DNA of 64,000 nt from Liolophura sinensis (Eukaryota; Mollusca; Polyplacophora; Chitonida; Chitonidae), in NCBI RefSeq assembly GCF_032854445.1, contig NC_088306.1, positions 29,423,764 to 29,487,763 of the forward strand. Reading direction: 5' to 3'. Shown here one piece after another: positions 10,255-22,084 of this stretch. The position numbers were made by a program, and so were the translations under genes. The first letter of the stretch is position 1; every line of letters starts with the position of its first letter. The notes beneath the pieces are model-generated. The model saw only the letters and a program-made list of their open reading frames with translations, was not told the DNA's origin and did no database searches.

Positions 10255-12400
10255 AAACATAAAGGAGCTGCCACATAGCTGAAAAAGGAGTTTATGCCTT
10301 CAGCTGTCGTCATGCATTGCTACGATCATCGCCTTGCTTTGGCCTGGTGGGGTGCGTTTTGGTAATCTGGATGCGGTGTCAGAGTATCTAGATTCTCTCT
10401 ATAAATTCTACAAATACAGTTCTGTCAACTCAGCAACTCTTCGGCACTTACAGGACGTCCATGAGCAGGCACACTGGCGCATCCAGCAAGCCAAATACCA
10501 CAGGTGGTTATGTCAACTCAGGAACTCTTCGGCACTTACAGGACGTCCATGAGCAGGCACACTGGCGCATCCAGCAAGCCAAACACCACAGGTGGTTATG
10601 TCAACTCAGGAACTCTTCGGCACTTACAGGACGTCCATGAGCAGGCACACTGGCGCATCCAGCAATCCAAACACCACAGGTGGTTATGTCAACTCAGGAA
10701 CTCTTCGGCACTTACAGGACGTCCATGAGCAGGCACACTGGCGCATCCAGCAAGCCAAACACCACAGGTGGTTATGTCAACCCAGGAACTCTTCGGCACT
10801 TACAGGACGTCCATGAGCAGGCACACTGGCGCATCCAGCAATCCAAACACCACAGGTGGTTATGTCAACTCAGCTACTCTTCGGCACTTACAGGACCTCC
10901 ATGAGCAGGCACACTGGCGCATCCAGCAAGCCAAATACCACAGGTGGTTATGTCAACTCAGGAACTCTTCGGCACTTACAGGACGTCCATGAGCAGGCAC
11001 ACTGGCGCATCCAGCAAGCCAAACACCACGGGTGGTTATGTCAACTCAGCAACTCTTCGGCACTTACAGGACCTCCATGAGCATGCACATTGGCGCATCC
11101 AGCAAGCCAAACACCACAGGTGGTTATGTCAACTCAGCAACTCTCCGGCACTTACAGGACCTCCATGAGCAGGCACACTGGCGCATCCAGCAAGCCAAAT
11201 ACCACAGGTGGTTATGTCAACTCAGGAACTCTTCGGCACTTACAGAACGTCCATGAGCAGGCACACTGGCGCATCCAGCAAGCCAAACACCACAGGTCGT
11301 TCTGTCAACTCAGGAACTCTTCGGCACTTACAGGACCTCCATGAGCAGGCACACTGGCGCATCCAGCAAGCCAAACACCACAGGTGGTTCTGTCAACTCA
11401 GGAACTCTTCGGCACTTACAGGACGTCCATGAGCAGGCACACTGGCGCATCCAGCAAGCCAAACACCACAGGTGGTTATGTCAACTCAGGAACTCTTCGG
11501 CACTTACAGGACCTCCATGAGCAGGCACACTGGCGCATCCAGCAAGCCAAACACCACAGGTCGTTCTGTCAACTCAGGAACTCTTTGGCACTTACAGAAC
11601 GTCCATGAGCAGGCACACTGGCGCATCCAGCAAGCCAAATACCACAGGTGGTTCTGTCAACTCAGCAACTCTTCGGCACTTACAGGACCTCCATGAGCAT
11701 GCACATTGGCGCATCCAGCAAGCCAATCACCACAGGTGGTTATGTCAACTCAGCAACTCTTCGGCACTTACAGGACGTCCATGAGCAGGCACACTGGCGC
11801 ATCCAGCAAGCCAAACACCACGGGTGGTTATGTCAACTCAGCAACTCTTCGGCACTTACAGGACGTCCATGAGCAGGCACACTGGCGCATCCAGCAAGCC
11901 AAACACCACGGGTGGTTATGTCATACGAAAAGACAGTAAAATGTGTCTTGTCTGGACTCAGCATCATAAAAGAGGATCTGGAAAATACATCACGTTCGCA
12001 GGACAAAGAACTCTTCACCGCTGAGCATGCAGTTGATGCACGCTCCCTTCTTGTATTTCAAAGAAAGTCGGTAGACATTAGCTACATACAATCAAAGCTG
12101 GAAAGCACATGTGCTGTTCTGGAATCTCACAAGGTGAATCGAGGGAAGTGGGAAAAGAAGCTGTGTGGTGATGGAGCAAAAGCTAAGGACCAGCCTGTAG
12201 TCACAAAATTTGGGTGTTCTGCTGAACATTTTCATGAAAAAATTCAAATATCATTCTTGAATTCTTTGATAAAAAACATTTCAGAGATTTGAGAACCTGA
12301 GTGTGATCTCCTCCCTTTGTGCTCTGTCAGTCCCAATGACTATACAGGGAGCCATCTGTTTACTCTCAGTTGTAGTTTAATGAACTAATCACGCTATCAC
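10255..12400 (+). pseudogene. hAT-type transposase relic interrupted by its own 88-bp amplification
   Basis: Left of the array, 10300-10440 reads as CYDHRLALA in one frame and then AVSEYLDSLYKFYKYSSV in another, the layout of hAT/ZNF862-like transposases (HRLALA, then LY-FF-NSSVR). The 88-bp unit itself continues this (LRHLQDVHEQ, then IQQAKHHRWL, like the family's QAKD-RWLSH). Right of the array, 11912-12292 gives EKTVKCVLSGL, then SLLVFQRKSVDISYIQ, the LSLVFQKKNVDFSIV-like block of the same family. FLNSLIKNIS then continues, after a one-base frame change near 12285, as RFENLSVISSL. The order is collinear with the family. It has stops, frame changes and no catalytic ends, so it is a relic. 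The assignment rests on motif memory and needs a profile search. Confidence 0.72.
10432..11925 (+). repeat. 88-bp minisatellite, 17 units, exact period
   Basis: ACTCTTCGGCACTTACAGGA recurs every 88 bases from 10438 to about 11846 without a single unit-length change. Variation is limited to a few positions (GGACGTCC/GGACCTCC, CAAGCC/CAATCC, GGTGGTTATG/GGTCGTTCTG). Because 88 is one more than a multiple of three, a frame walks through the unit, and each unit yields a staggered 74-codon open frame. These are not genes. The monomer is a piece of the surrounding hAT coding sequence. Confidence 0.95.
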
Positions 12401-12504
12401 AGAGGGGGCACTGTTTACTCTCAATATTTTTTCTTTATAAATGTCTAATGCAGTTCTTAGTTTCACTAAACTTAGTTTCACTAGACACAATTATTTTTAA
12501 AACA

Positions 12505-12690
12505 TATCACCAGGAGTGTTGGCAACACCTCGCGAGTAGCTGAGTAGCTAAATGAGCCGCCAGAGCCACATTTTTCACGCCAGAACATTCCTACTAGGAA
12601 TGTTAGCAACACCCCGCGAGTAGCTAACTGAGGAGCTAAGTGAGCCGCCAGAGCCACATTTTTCACGCCAGAACATTCCTACTTAGTGCA
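12505..12690 (+). repeat. Two-copy tandem repeat, ~85 bp
   Basis: GCAACACCTCGCGAGTAGCT ... GAGCCGCCAGAGCCACATTT is repeated after about 84 bases, each copy ending CACGCCAGAACATTCCTACT. The junction carries a near-palindrome ACATTCCTACTAGGAATGT. Confidence 0.85.
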
Positions 12691-12899
12691 TAAAGTAAGT
12701 GGCCAGAGGACTAACTGAGAGAACCTTTATTTCTAACCTCACCCACTAACATATCCATGTTCTGCCATAAAGCAATAAAATGCATCTCAGCTAAGCTCTT
12801 ATCGCAACTGTGTTTGTATAACGTTGATATAAAAACTTCTACAGGGAACGAGCCGTAATCTTCACGTTACAAGCTCGCGCCTTTCAATAACTGGAATTC

Positions 12900-13160
12900 C
12901 AGACATTCTAGGTCAATAATCGTAACGCCAATCCCAAAACGACGTTTTGTACAAAGTACCAAAGACCTATTAAAGAAAGTGTACAAAGTACGAAATTAGG
13001 ACAGAATTACGCAAAGAAAAGCGCTCAGCCAATGTCATTGATGTTGGAAACACGCAAAACACATGTGTATGTGTATACTAGGCGACTGAGTGAAATCAGC
13101 ATTCAAATCGTATACTAGAATCTCAGTTGCGCTTTGGTTACAACTGTTCATATATCCAGC
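12900..13160 (+). repeat. Dispersed repeat family D, copy 1
   Basis: Contains TAGGTCAATAATCGTAACGC, AAAACGACGTTTTGTACAAA, ACGAAATTAGGACAGA and AATGATGTTGGAAAC-like blocks. The same ordered blocks occur at 17590-17830, 25820-26100, 39420-39600, 55280-55560 and 61380-61580, and reversed at 41040-41130 and 42420-42530. No coding content is recognised. Confidence 0.7.
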
Positions 13161-13189
13161 GTGGCAATTCTATATTCGTAAAGCGAAAA

Positions 13190-13460
13190 TAGACACAACC
13201 ATGAGGCAGGACGCCAGAGATTGTGAACCCTCTGTGTTTACTTACAAGAGAATTATAGCGATTGTAAAACTTTTAAAAAATTTATACACAGATTTTCCAT
13301 GAATAACTTTGCTTGAATAACGTTGCTTGAAATCCTCACACAACTCAAATGACGTAGCAGATATGTACACGCCATGTACGGGACCATTCGGTATATATAA
13401 GGATAATTTACAATGTCAAAAAACTATCAATCTTGTCACCTTTCTAGCTTTCTCTTTTCT
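13190..13460 (-). mobile_element. 3' fragment of a Penelope-like element
   Basis: The + strand text GACGCCAGAGATTGTGAACC matches ATCGCCAGAGATTCTGAACG at 55909, and GGTATATATAAGGATAATTT with flanking TACACGCCATGTACGGGACC matches 56100-56165. These pieces are the C-terminal coding end of the element at 55898-58530, in the same orientation but shortened internally. Family D sequence precedes both copies, suggesting a shared insertion unit. Confidence 0.7.
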
Positions 13461-13842
13461 AATTAAGTTTGAAATTCGAAATTACGTAAAACTCAATCCC
13501 AGCAGTACAAAGCAGATACATTTCGCTTTTATATATGCATGGCTGGAGAAAACCAGAATGCCCGGTGTAAGTCACCGACCTTCACCACGTACATGTAATT
13601 GAACGCCATACCTGATACAGTGAGATTTTGGATTCGAGCCTTCATCCTGGCCTGATAAAGGACGATCGGATGCAACAGGGCCAAGGTTTCACTAGAATAA
13701 ACCATAGAATTGTCCTGCTGGGTGATACCATAATATATACCAACTAATTACACTCTTCAGAGAGAGACGCCCTTAGGGGGCATAATGGGCTCACACAATG
13801 CAGAGATAATCGTCAACTTGTAACCTGGTACAATTGCTGAAT
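13461..13842. other. Intergenic, nothing recognised
   Basis: No gene or clear repeat. A short GTAAGTCACCGACCTTCACC piece near 13566 resembles a decayed SINE body. Confidence 0.4.
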
Positions 13843-14115
13843 GATCATCTGTTGTGGCCTGGTACAATTGCTGAATGATCATCTGTTGTGGCCTGGTACA
13901 ATTGCTGAATGATCATCTTTTATGGCCTGGTACAATTGCTGAATGATCATCCGTTATGGCCTGGTACAATTGCTGAATGATCATCCGTTGTGGCCTGGTA
14001 CAATTGCTGAATGATCATCCGTTATGGCCTGGTACAATTGCTGAATGATCATCCGTTATGGCCTGGTACAACTGCTGAATGATCATCTGTTGTGGCCTGG
14101 TACAACTGCTAAACA
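13843..14115 (+). repeat. 34-bp minisatellite, ~8 units
   Basis: GGCCTGGTACAATTGCTGAA followed by TGATCATCYGTTRT repeats with few substitutions. The last unit is degenerate (AACTGCTAAACAATCACC). Confidence 0.92.
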
Positions 14116-15079
14116 ATCACCTGTTGTTTATGTTATGATTACGGACATCCTGACTTTCTCGTCGTGAAATTTGGCTAAAATTAACAAATTATTAAAATAA
14201 TTATTCTACTTTCAAGTAAAGCAGATTTATGATGTGGTAAGTCTCTGAAGTATTCCTTTCGTGGTACAGCGCATTTTACTAGACCCCCAGCAGTTAAGGC
14301 CATTAATGTTTGGTAACATTGATAAATTAATTTGAACTGAGCGTCTACATGAACAGAGAAAATTAACAACGCTGAATAGACAAATGAAAGTGTGCAACAA
14401 AATGCAATAGGTCAAAACCACCTATATGTGCATATCAAGTGAAACAGCTAGTGAGCTTTTACTTTAAAAACAAGGTGAGCAATGAAAGGTATCTGAGCGA
14501 CAAGCCGAAATAAGCAAAGGGATTGGAATTGGGGAAACTGGCTTACATTGGACAACTCGTTAAGCAGTGTTTACTCGACTGTCTATATCAATTCTGCTTG
14601 ATCGCGAACAGAAATGTCCGTACATCGATTACAAGTAATTGTCTAGAGGCAGATTTGTGTCATTTTTCATCTTCACAAAAGTGGCCAATGGATACGAAAG
14701 ACGAGCAGCTTGCTTTGATAGTGGCATGCACAAAGTACCCGCAACAAGACTCGTTATTTCCCAGATGTATAAATGGTCAAATCATTGTGCAAACAATAGA
14801 TCTAAAAGTCGTAGAAGATAACATGTTGTTACCTGCCACACGTACACAATGAAACTGGAAGTCACAGGCGATAGCTACGCGACGTTTCTCATTTGATCTC
14901 TATTTCATGATAATGATCTAACAATCTGATTGTGTTGTTTAGCATTTGTGCGTTATATCTACTCTTGTGTATATATACGTAAGTTGCGTGTCAGCTATAG
15001 ACGGACCCTTGACTGACGGCTAGCCTTGATGGAAATCAAGTGTACGATTTGGAGACAGTGTGCTGCGCATGTAACATAA
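14116..15079. other. Intergenic, nothing recognised
   Basis: The longest frame (109 codons at 14523-14852) has no recognisable domain and no codon or splice support. Confidence 0.45.
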
Positions 15080-15570
15080 CAGCAGGAAACCCTGGCCCCC
15101 TATGGGAATGACAGGTTTTAACATGGCGTCATAGATGGACACAGATCCCCATTACAACTTTCGAATGTAATTCTGTGTATTTTAGGGTGTAAAATCTTGT
15201 TTTGCTCCCAGGCGGCCATTTTTGGTGTACAGGTGTATGCTTGGTATTAAAATGCTGGAAACTGTCTAAACTTTGAGGAGGTATGAGCTTTATTGATGAA
15301 AGTTTGAAATTCTGGGCGAGAGGGTACAAGGTGTGAGGTAGTGATGAGGCTGCGAGTAACGTCCCCCTGGCGTTGCTAGGCACGCTTCCAGAGTGCCGTC
15401 ATGGAAAGGTCCAGATTTTGACGGTCAACCTATGTCAAGATTTTTATGGCTTCTTTCTCACAGGCTGGACCAGGTATGCACCAAAGCTTATTGGCCACGG
15501 AATGTTTGGGACTGAGCTACAGCGCTAAACGTTAACATTGTCGCTTATGGAAAATTAATGGGGGTCTGTG
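15080..15570 (+). repeat. Dispersed repeat family F, copy 1
   Basis: Reverse-complementary to 41610-41960. Shared blocks (in the 41-kb orientation) include ATTTTCCATAAG, ACAATGTTAACGTTTAGC, AGCCATAAAATCTTGACATA, TTCATCACCACCTGACACCT and CAATAAAGCTTAT. The pair lies outside the arm correspondence of the large inverted repeat, so it is an independent interspersed family. Confidence 0.75.
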
Positions 15571-16084
15571 GCGAGATGTTGTCTGAACGACTCACAGAGG
15601 TTGATCTTGGCCATTGTTCAGTGGCAACAGACGGTGCAATCGTACAACAGCATACCTTTATTTCATTAGAAATTTTGTATGATTTCAGCCGAGGTTTGGA
15701 GATTCAATTGAATGTCAATTCAGAAATATCTGACTTTTCAGAAGAGAATTTCAACGACTCCGGAACTGTTGAAAGATCTATATTCGGAGTGAAGTACCGG
15801 AAGTTGGGACGACAGACTTAAACATGTATTAGGAAGAGCATTTTCATCCAGCGAGTTTGCCTGTGTACCTACTATATACTACACCAATTGTGAGAAAAAC
15901 AATGAGATCCTGGGTGTATCGCTTTCTTACATTATTCTCCACTGGCAACGAAAATTGCGATATCTGTGATATCGTTCGCGCTTTTTGAAATGCCATATTG
16001 CTAAGTATCTTATCTACAACAGCGGGTAACCCTTTATCATTTCTAATCGTATCCAATTTGAAAATAAGTATTTGGGTAGTTCGT
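15571..16084. other. Intergenic, nothing recognised
   Basis: Small open frames only (87 codons at 15558-15821, no domain). Confidence 0.4.
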
Positions 16085-18112
16085 GAAGAAATGTACATTT
16101 AAATGAAACAAAAAGATGAAAACATCCACATTTTGTTGAAAAGCTGTTTACATCATGATGTTTCTTTTTACATTGCTGTGCAGTGATAAATTCTTTATTA
16201 AACAATGCCTATAAAAGCTGTGTATCTTGAATAAGTGTTATTGTTATTATTATTATAGTTGCTATTGATGTTGTTGTTTAACGTTGTGAATAAAATGGGT
16301 GTTGCGTGGAAGCCTTTGTCTTGGCGTTGTAAGATCTTTATATTCTACAACTCTTCTTCACATACAGTCGTGATGAAACGGTAACATTCATTGGAATTTT
16401 TAAATGTTCGACTTGAAATTCTGGGAAAACGCCAGTCAACGCATTCCTATTTCAGTACCTGTATAAGACAAGGTGTGCCTTGGGACTTTTTTACCGTACT
16501 TAACAAGTTTTCAGTCGCATTAGGTTTTCAGTCATTAGGTGTGTGGACATAGACTGTGTTGCCGTCACTGTATCATGCCAGACACCAGACAGGACACCCC
16601 GGTCAGTCACATTATACTGAGACCGGGACAACCAGTCCTGTTTCCTTGTTCTAACCCCTCACTGTTGAGCGCCAGACGAGACAGCAACAAGTGCCATTTG
16701 CAGAGCCGACCTGGGTTTGATCCCAGGTCTCCGGACACAGTAACCGTAAGGTGACCAAAGAGGTTCTATAGCACAACATAATTTATTGTTGACCTAAGGC
16801 TACACCATGGCTGCAATATTGCCAACGTGGCAATTCTCCTTCTACTTTTATGTCTAACGTTTCCAATTCCTTCAACTAAATTTCGTCACGATATGGATGA
16901 AATATTGCTGGTGTGCAGTTAAGGTATAATCATTCATTCATTCACTCCTTCTACTTGGTTTAACGCTCGGAAGTAATTCTTCTTAAGTTTTTTTTTTTTT
17001 TTTTTTTTTTCTTTTTTTTTGGGGGGGGGGGTTACCCTAAAGCCATTGATCAGTACAATGCCCTCAGTTCGAGAAATAAGGTAGATACTTTATCTTCACC
17101 ATAGTCTTTTACAAGCTTAGTTCACGCCAATCAGTTTCAACAGATTTTTATGAACTTTGTACCTCTTTTAAAACCATTTTGAATCCAAAATGTTATCACC
17201 TATCATCAACCTCTTGGCATCGAGCTCTGGTCCCTTTGCATTGTTTTCATGATATTGTTATATGTGACAATACCGGGGTTGAGTAATCCCAAACCACTGA
17301 CGTCTAATAAATGACGTCAACGTTGTAACACTTTTACGTCATTTTGGCTAAACCGTGGTATTGTCTAAGGTGCTAATTTTCAAGTATTTATGCCAACAGT
17401 GAGAATACAAACTTACCTACAGCAAAATGACGAAAGACCGGATTTAATCGGTTAAGTGCGACCAGTTGCCAAATGTAACACAGTCCTCACTTCATGCTCC
17501 AGATTCACTCTCCATGATGTGTTTATTTATTTAATAGTCACTTTCTACAATATTTTACTCGCACGATGGCTGTCCGAATTATGATAGGAAGAAACCTTGG
17601 ACATTCGTATACCAGCCATCAACCAAGATGGATGTTACGGGTCAATAATAGGCCAGCTCTCAAAACGATGTTCAACACAAAGAACCAAAGAACAAAGACA
17701 GTAAAAATACGAAATTAGGACGGACACAAGGAGTGTTCTAGGCCAATCAGTGTAATCACCATTCAAATCGTGTACTATGCAAGTGTATAAGTTGCCAATA
17801 TTTAAAATATAATGCAGGGCAAGAGTTACAGCACGGAGGGTGAACTCGGTGCAGGAACGTTGTCGACCGTTGTGTTGTGTATGTGGCAGAGTGAGGAGCC
17901 GTGCGAGCACGGAGTGGTGATACACATGCACACACGTTTTGCCCGGCGGGAGAAGTACGGGCTGCTGTCCTGCTGCAGGAAGTGTATACCAACCTAAGTG
18001 GTAGGAAGTATACCACGTGGGAGTAGCCACGAGAGTGTGATATTTGGCGAATGACCACACGTGTCACCGGAGAAATCTGGTCACTTACCTCAGTTATTGT
18101 TTTATTCTAACT
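16085..18112 (+). repeat. Direct segmental duplication, copy 1 (upstream of GPCR)
   Basis: Aligns along its length with 24193-26200 in the same orientation. Common landmarks are CAATGCCTATAAAAGCTGTG, GTTGTTGTTTARCGTTGTGA, CCAGACACCAGACAGGACAC, ACCTGGGTTTGATCCC, TGAAATATTGCYGGTG, CAATACCGGGGTTGAGTAAT and AAGACCGGATTTAATCGGTT. It contains a decayed SINE-like block at about 16560-16950 (mollusc-type GGGACAACCAGTCCTGTTTC and an ATTCATTCATTC tail), a degenerate SINE tail near 17520-17600, and a family D segment. Relative to copy 2 it has about 190 extra bases (17825-18015) and lacks about 140 bases near its family D part. No coding region is supported. Confidence 0.88.
16986..17030 (+). repeat. 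Poly-T then poly-G tract
   Basis: About 33 nearly uninterrupted T residues followed by 10 G. Copy 2 of the duplication has only a short T run here, so this is a copy-specific expansion or a sequencing-sensitive tract. Confidence 0.9.
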
Positions 18113-18120
18113 GCTCTGAA
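17995..18120 (+). repeat. Short composite-repeat segment (module B)
   Basis: GTGATATTTGGCGAATGACC, ACACGTGTCACCGG and GGTCACTTACCTCAGTTATT match module B of the composite family (compare 40590-40680). The same segment ends duplication copy 2 at 26110-26190. Confidence 0.7.
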
Positions 18121-20040
18121 AAGTTGTTGAGCAAGACGTTAAACCCCAAGCACTCACTCACTGACTCAAAATGCTGTACTCTCATCACATTTAACATACA
18201 ATCACATTAAAACATCGCGAAGAGACCAGGCTTCGGGGATGCCGCGACCACCAACAGAATCCCGATTTACACAGGAAAACAAGACTGCATGCACAGCACT
18301 GAGAGTAAATGCAGAGAAGCGACGATCGCATGGTAGTTTGGAAAGATCAAACGGAACCGGTGTAGGACGATCTTTTGTGACGCATGCCACATACACGGCA
18401 ACATCACGCAGCGTTAATCACTCCCTAACGTGCAAGGGTATGAGCGAACACTGCACGAAGACAGGAAGCCCACATTATGCAGGAAGGTCTGATTATCGAT
18501 AAAAGTCTTTCTCTAGACTCCAACCTGTGTAACTTCCTCTTCACAAAGGTGTCCACTGAATACAACAAAAGAGCAGCTTGCTTTGTGACGCGGCACACAA
18601 AGGACAATATAAGACATTTGACATGATCATCCCATTTCTGGCTGGTGAAAATCCTTATAAACCAAGATCTTAAAGACAAGCGTACAAATCCGCATGTTTA
18701 TACCTGACAAAAGACGTATATAATTATGTCTATGGGGCGAACAAAAGATCGATGTCTGGGAACCAACAGATCATTTTGCGATGTCTATCACTGTATCCGT
18801 ATGCAGGAATACCAAGCTTCAGAGGCATTGATTGCAATAGTATATCGTATATAGTCGTGTTTGTGTAAGATGACAGTAAGGATGTAGCTAATGGCGCATT
18901 CCTAATTTGAAGCCGCGACTTTTTCTGTCTTGGCCGCACATCGGGAAATAAACACTGGTGCGCGTGCTACTGCGTAAACATCCATGTGTGATTGTAGAAA
19001 ACATCCATGGGTCAACGGACGTTGTGTTTCTTGACTTATTATGGCTGAAAAGTGAATGACTCTGAAGTGATGGTTCTGATGATTATTTGTCAACTTCCAG
19101 CCGAATAAGACGTTATATGCTGACAGCTTTTTCAATACCCACTGCTTGTTGGTTTATCGGTGTACCTCAATTTCTTAAGAAGTTTTGTATATCACAGATA
19201 ACGTTCTTTTGACTCAAACGAAGGCCAGAAATCTTTGACATTTTTGGACAGAATATGAAACACAACAACCTAGACACGTGACAAATCTGGAAAAATTATA
19301 TGGCTGTCATGTGTAAAGAGATGGCGCCAGAGCGAGTTATCCCAATCAGAGGTGATTTACTGAGGTGTATGGAACAGCATTTTCACGCGCCGAACATAGC
19401 TGTGTGCCTTCAGGACACTACGTCATTGGTAGGCAAAACAACGCGTTCTGGATGAACCTTGCCCTGCCACGCTTGCCTACGCATGGTAAAGAAAGTTTCT
19501 GTGGTATCGTCAGCCCTTCCAAAACATCTTTGAAGACGAAATACTTTTTTCAAAAGCGTTGGGAAAAAAAACCGTAATTGAAGGTGAGGTTAACCGTGGT
19601 CGTGTTCATTCGTGGATCAATCTTGGACTGGATAGTTATCACCCCTAATCGCAATAATAGGACAAAAAAACCCTAATAGAACTTGCATGAGCTGGGGTAT
19701 GTATTTGACAAATTATCTAAATCCCGTTGGTGACGAATATCAGGTGTCGTCGTCAGCAGATGTGAGACGTATCTATTTTCATTCTGCTGCATTTTAAGTC
19801 TCCTAAAGCAATTTAGGACGTTCTAAACGGTTCAAGGGGGTTGTTCCGTTTTGTTTCAAGTTTAAGCGTTACAAGTATAGACTACACTTAGCAGCTGTGT
19901 TGAAATTCGTTGGTGTGAGAAATTATTTGTAACCTAGCGTTTCGCTTTATGTTTTCACGTTTTGTTTTTGTTTTTTTTTTATTTGAACATACTCACTTAA
20001 ACTATTCACATACCTCTGACCATTTCCGGAGTTCGGCTGT
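18121..20040. other. Region upstream of the GPCR, no gene seen
   Basis: No exon, RNA gene or mobile element is recognised apart from a short CACTCACTCACTGACTC tail of SINE type near 18150-18170. The promoter of the receptor, if present, should lie at the right end. No clear TATA box was identified. Confidence 0.45.
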
Positions 20041-20064
20041 TACTGGTCAAGAGATAAATATAAA

Positions 20065-21080
20065 ATGAACTCTACTTTTAACACAACACACGATGAGGAG
20101 TACACCACAGTGGGCATTGCTTGTCGGTCAACGGTGGTGCTTTTTGTATCTGTGGCTATCATTTTAGGCAATCTCATTAATTTCTTTATTCTGAGGGCAA
20201 CTAAACAGATGTCTCCTGTAGCCAACATTTTTCTGACAAATTTGACCACTTCAGATTTTTGTGGAGGACTGATTGCTTGTCTTCCGTCCATATATCCGGC
20301 GATAACCGGAACATGGCCGTACGGCGCCATCTGGTGTCAGGTAAGTGCCATAGCTCATGGATCATGTTGTGCGGTGTCCATGTGGAGCGTTGGAGTCATA
20401 GGAATTGAGCGATACCTGGCCACATGTCATCCACTTTTCTACAAACATAAAATAACACCTCGAACATCTGTAGTGATTATTTCCTTTTTGTGGATTTTTG
20501 GTATACTCATGTACCTAACACCAAACATGACCAAAGCCGATTTCTTGTACTACATCTATCAGCCGAAATTTAGCATGTGTAGTCTATATAGCGAAGCAAA
20601 ACTGCTGTCCATCGCGACACATTTTATGGTTCCCTTCCTGAGCGGAAGTGTGGTTACGTTCACAACAGCATCTATCGCTATAACTTTAAAACAAACTAAC
20701 CCAGGTGCCAGTTTACCTGCCACTACAGAAAGAAGAAGAGAACGGACATGGAGAAGACGTGAAAAAAAGCCGTACTACTGCTAATGGTTACCATGGGTTT
20801 GCTTTTCGCCACATGGGGACCATTTTCCATGATGACATTTCTGAATGTTTCTGGAGTTGACGTTGACTATCCAGACTGGTTGGCATTTACCCTCATATGG
20901 ATTGGAAACAGCAACTTTTTCGTTAATGTCATCATCTATTCCGCTATTTATCCTTCCTTCAGAACTCTGTTCAAAAAACTTTTGTATATGATTTTCTGTT
21001 GCGGATGTTTTCGTTCGGGGTCGCGCGTTGAGCCGTGGACATCACCGAGAAATAGTGAAACACACAGGGATAGATATTGA
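20065..21080 (+). CDS. Single-exon rhodopsin-family (class A) GPCR, one frameshift
   Basis: A seven-helix receptor of plasma-membrane type. The first frame (20065-20784, 239 residues) has sequons NST and NTT at residues 2 and 6. TM1 has G35-N36, TM2 has D64 (TTSDF), and the ECL1 motif TWPYG is at 83-87. Cys91 (TM3) and Cys172 (ECL2) could form the canonical disulfide. E115-R116-Y117 replaces DRY, W143 is in TM4, P190 is in TM5, and ICL3 is very basic. The second frame (20784-21080) carries TM6 (LLFATWGPF, the CWxP position), TM7 with NVIIY in place of NPxxY, a helix-8 SFRTLFKKL and a CCGC cluster suitable for palmitoylation. The two frames are separated by one base at an A7 run (20762-20768). 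Length (~337 residues) and order are normal, so this is a young pseudogene, a polymorphism or a base-calling error. The ligand is unknown; amine-like or orphan GPR161-like receptors are possibilities. The start follows AAATATAAA. Confidence 0.88.
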
Positions 21081-22080
21081 ATTGAAGGGTGTCATGTCTC
21101 ATTCGCTAGAACCCACGTGATACAGGTTCAAAACAAAAATAACAACTCCAGCGGACAGCGATGATTTATGAACTGTGTTGTGGTTAAATATTATCCATAT
21201 TTGTGTTTCATGACCTACCGTAAATTCATTTAAAATATGGTCTGTTATATCTGTGTAAATGTTTATCGTTTTCAAATGCTTAGCTACACAATTTTAGAAA
21301 CTCATTATTGTAATAATATTGTGCTTATTACTATTGTAAAAAATCACTGTTCGATGATGAAGAGCTACACCTTGTAAGTCTGATTCATATGTGTTTACAT
21401 CTCCAACAGAAAAGGATCCAACTAGGGTCTCTGTTGATAGTGAGACTTAAGGAGCGACGTCCTGTAAATGCCTTAATGGCAGCATTTTCTTGCAGTTTTA
21501 AATATTTAGTTGCTGTGGTCTACAGGCAAAGGTCTCAAAGGTAAGATGTTGTAAAAAAGCCAATTTATCGGTTTATAACTTTTTAATCTAACCGACAGCA
21601 AAGACCTGTACTACAACAGTAAGTGTGCATGCCAATGCTCACCTTCGCAATACTCCTCGGCTCACTGTCATTATTTTTGTTATGTTTTAGTGATTTGCCT
21701 GGAGAGGTACCGTACAACACAAAATAATGTTTGCCTATCATACAAGAATGCACGTCATATCCGTGGGCTTCCCAAATACTGTTGTGGTACTATGTCACGT
21801 GTTATTTCGTGCGTTATTAAAGGGTGGCCAGTAAATATTAACAGCATTAACGGAACGATAGAATCAACTAATCGTTAATATTTTCAAACTATGGGAATAC
21901 CCTACGCGATAATATGTCGTATTGCTGTCACATTGCAGTCTTTTACCCCGGCGTAAGTGAACGGAGAACCAGTATAATCCATTGAGCTCTCTGGGTGATT
22001 TCCCTCACCAAAATAGAAAAAAAATTAAAGCTGTTACAAAACAAAATTAGGAAGTAAATATTCAATCAGTTTCAATTTCA
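21081..22080. other. Downstream of GPCR, no gene seen
   Basis: AT-rich, probably including the receptor's 3' UTR. No clear polyadenylation signal was singled out. No other gene is recognised. Confidence 0.45.
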
Positions 22081-22084
22081 ATTT

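Noticed and set aside
10432-11925. CRISPR-like array
   Set aside because: The repeats are head-to-tail without unique spacers, and the context is animal DNA.
10504-11939. Series of staggered 74-codon frames starting MVMSTQ
   Set aside because: They arise because an 88-bp repeat shifts the frame by one each unit. All are copies of one monomer in rotating frames, not separate genes.
20065-20784. Complete short receptor ending at 239 residues
   Set aside because: TM6, TM7 and helix 8 continue immediately in the next frame, so the stop is caused by a one-base shift.
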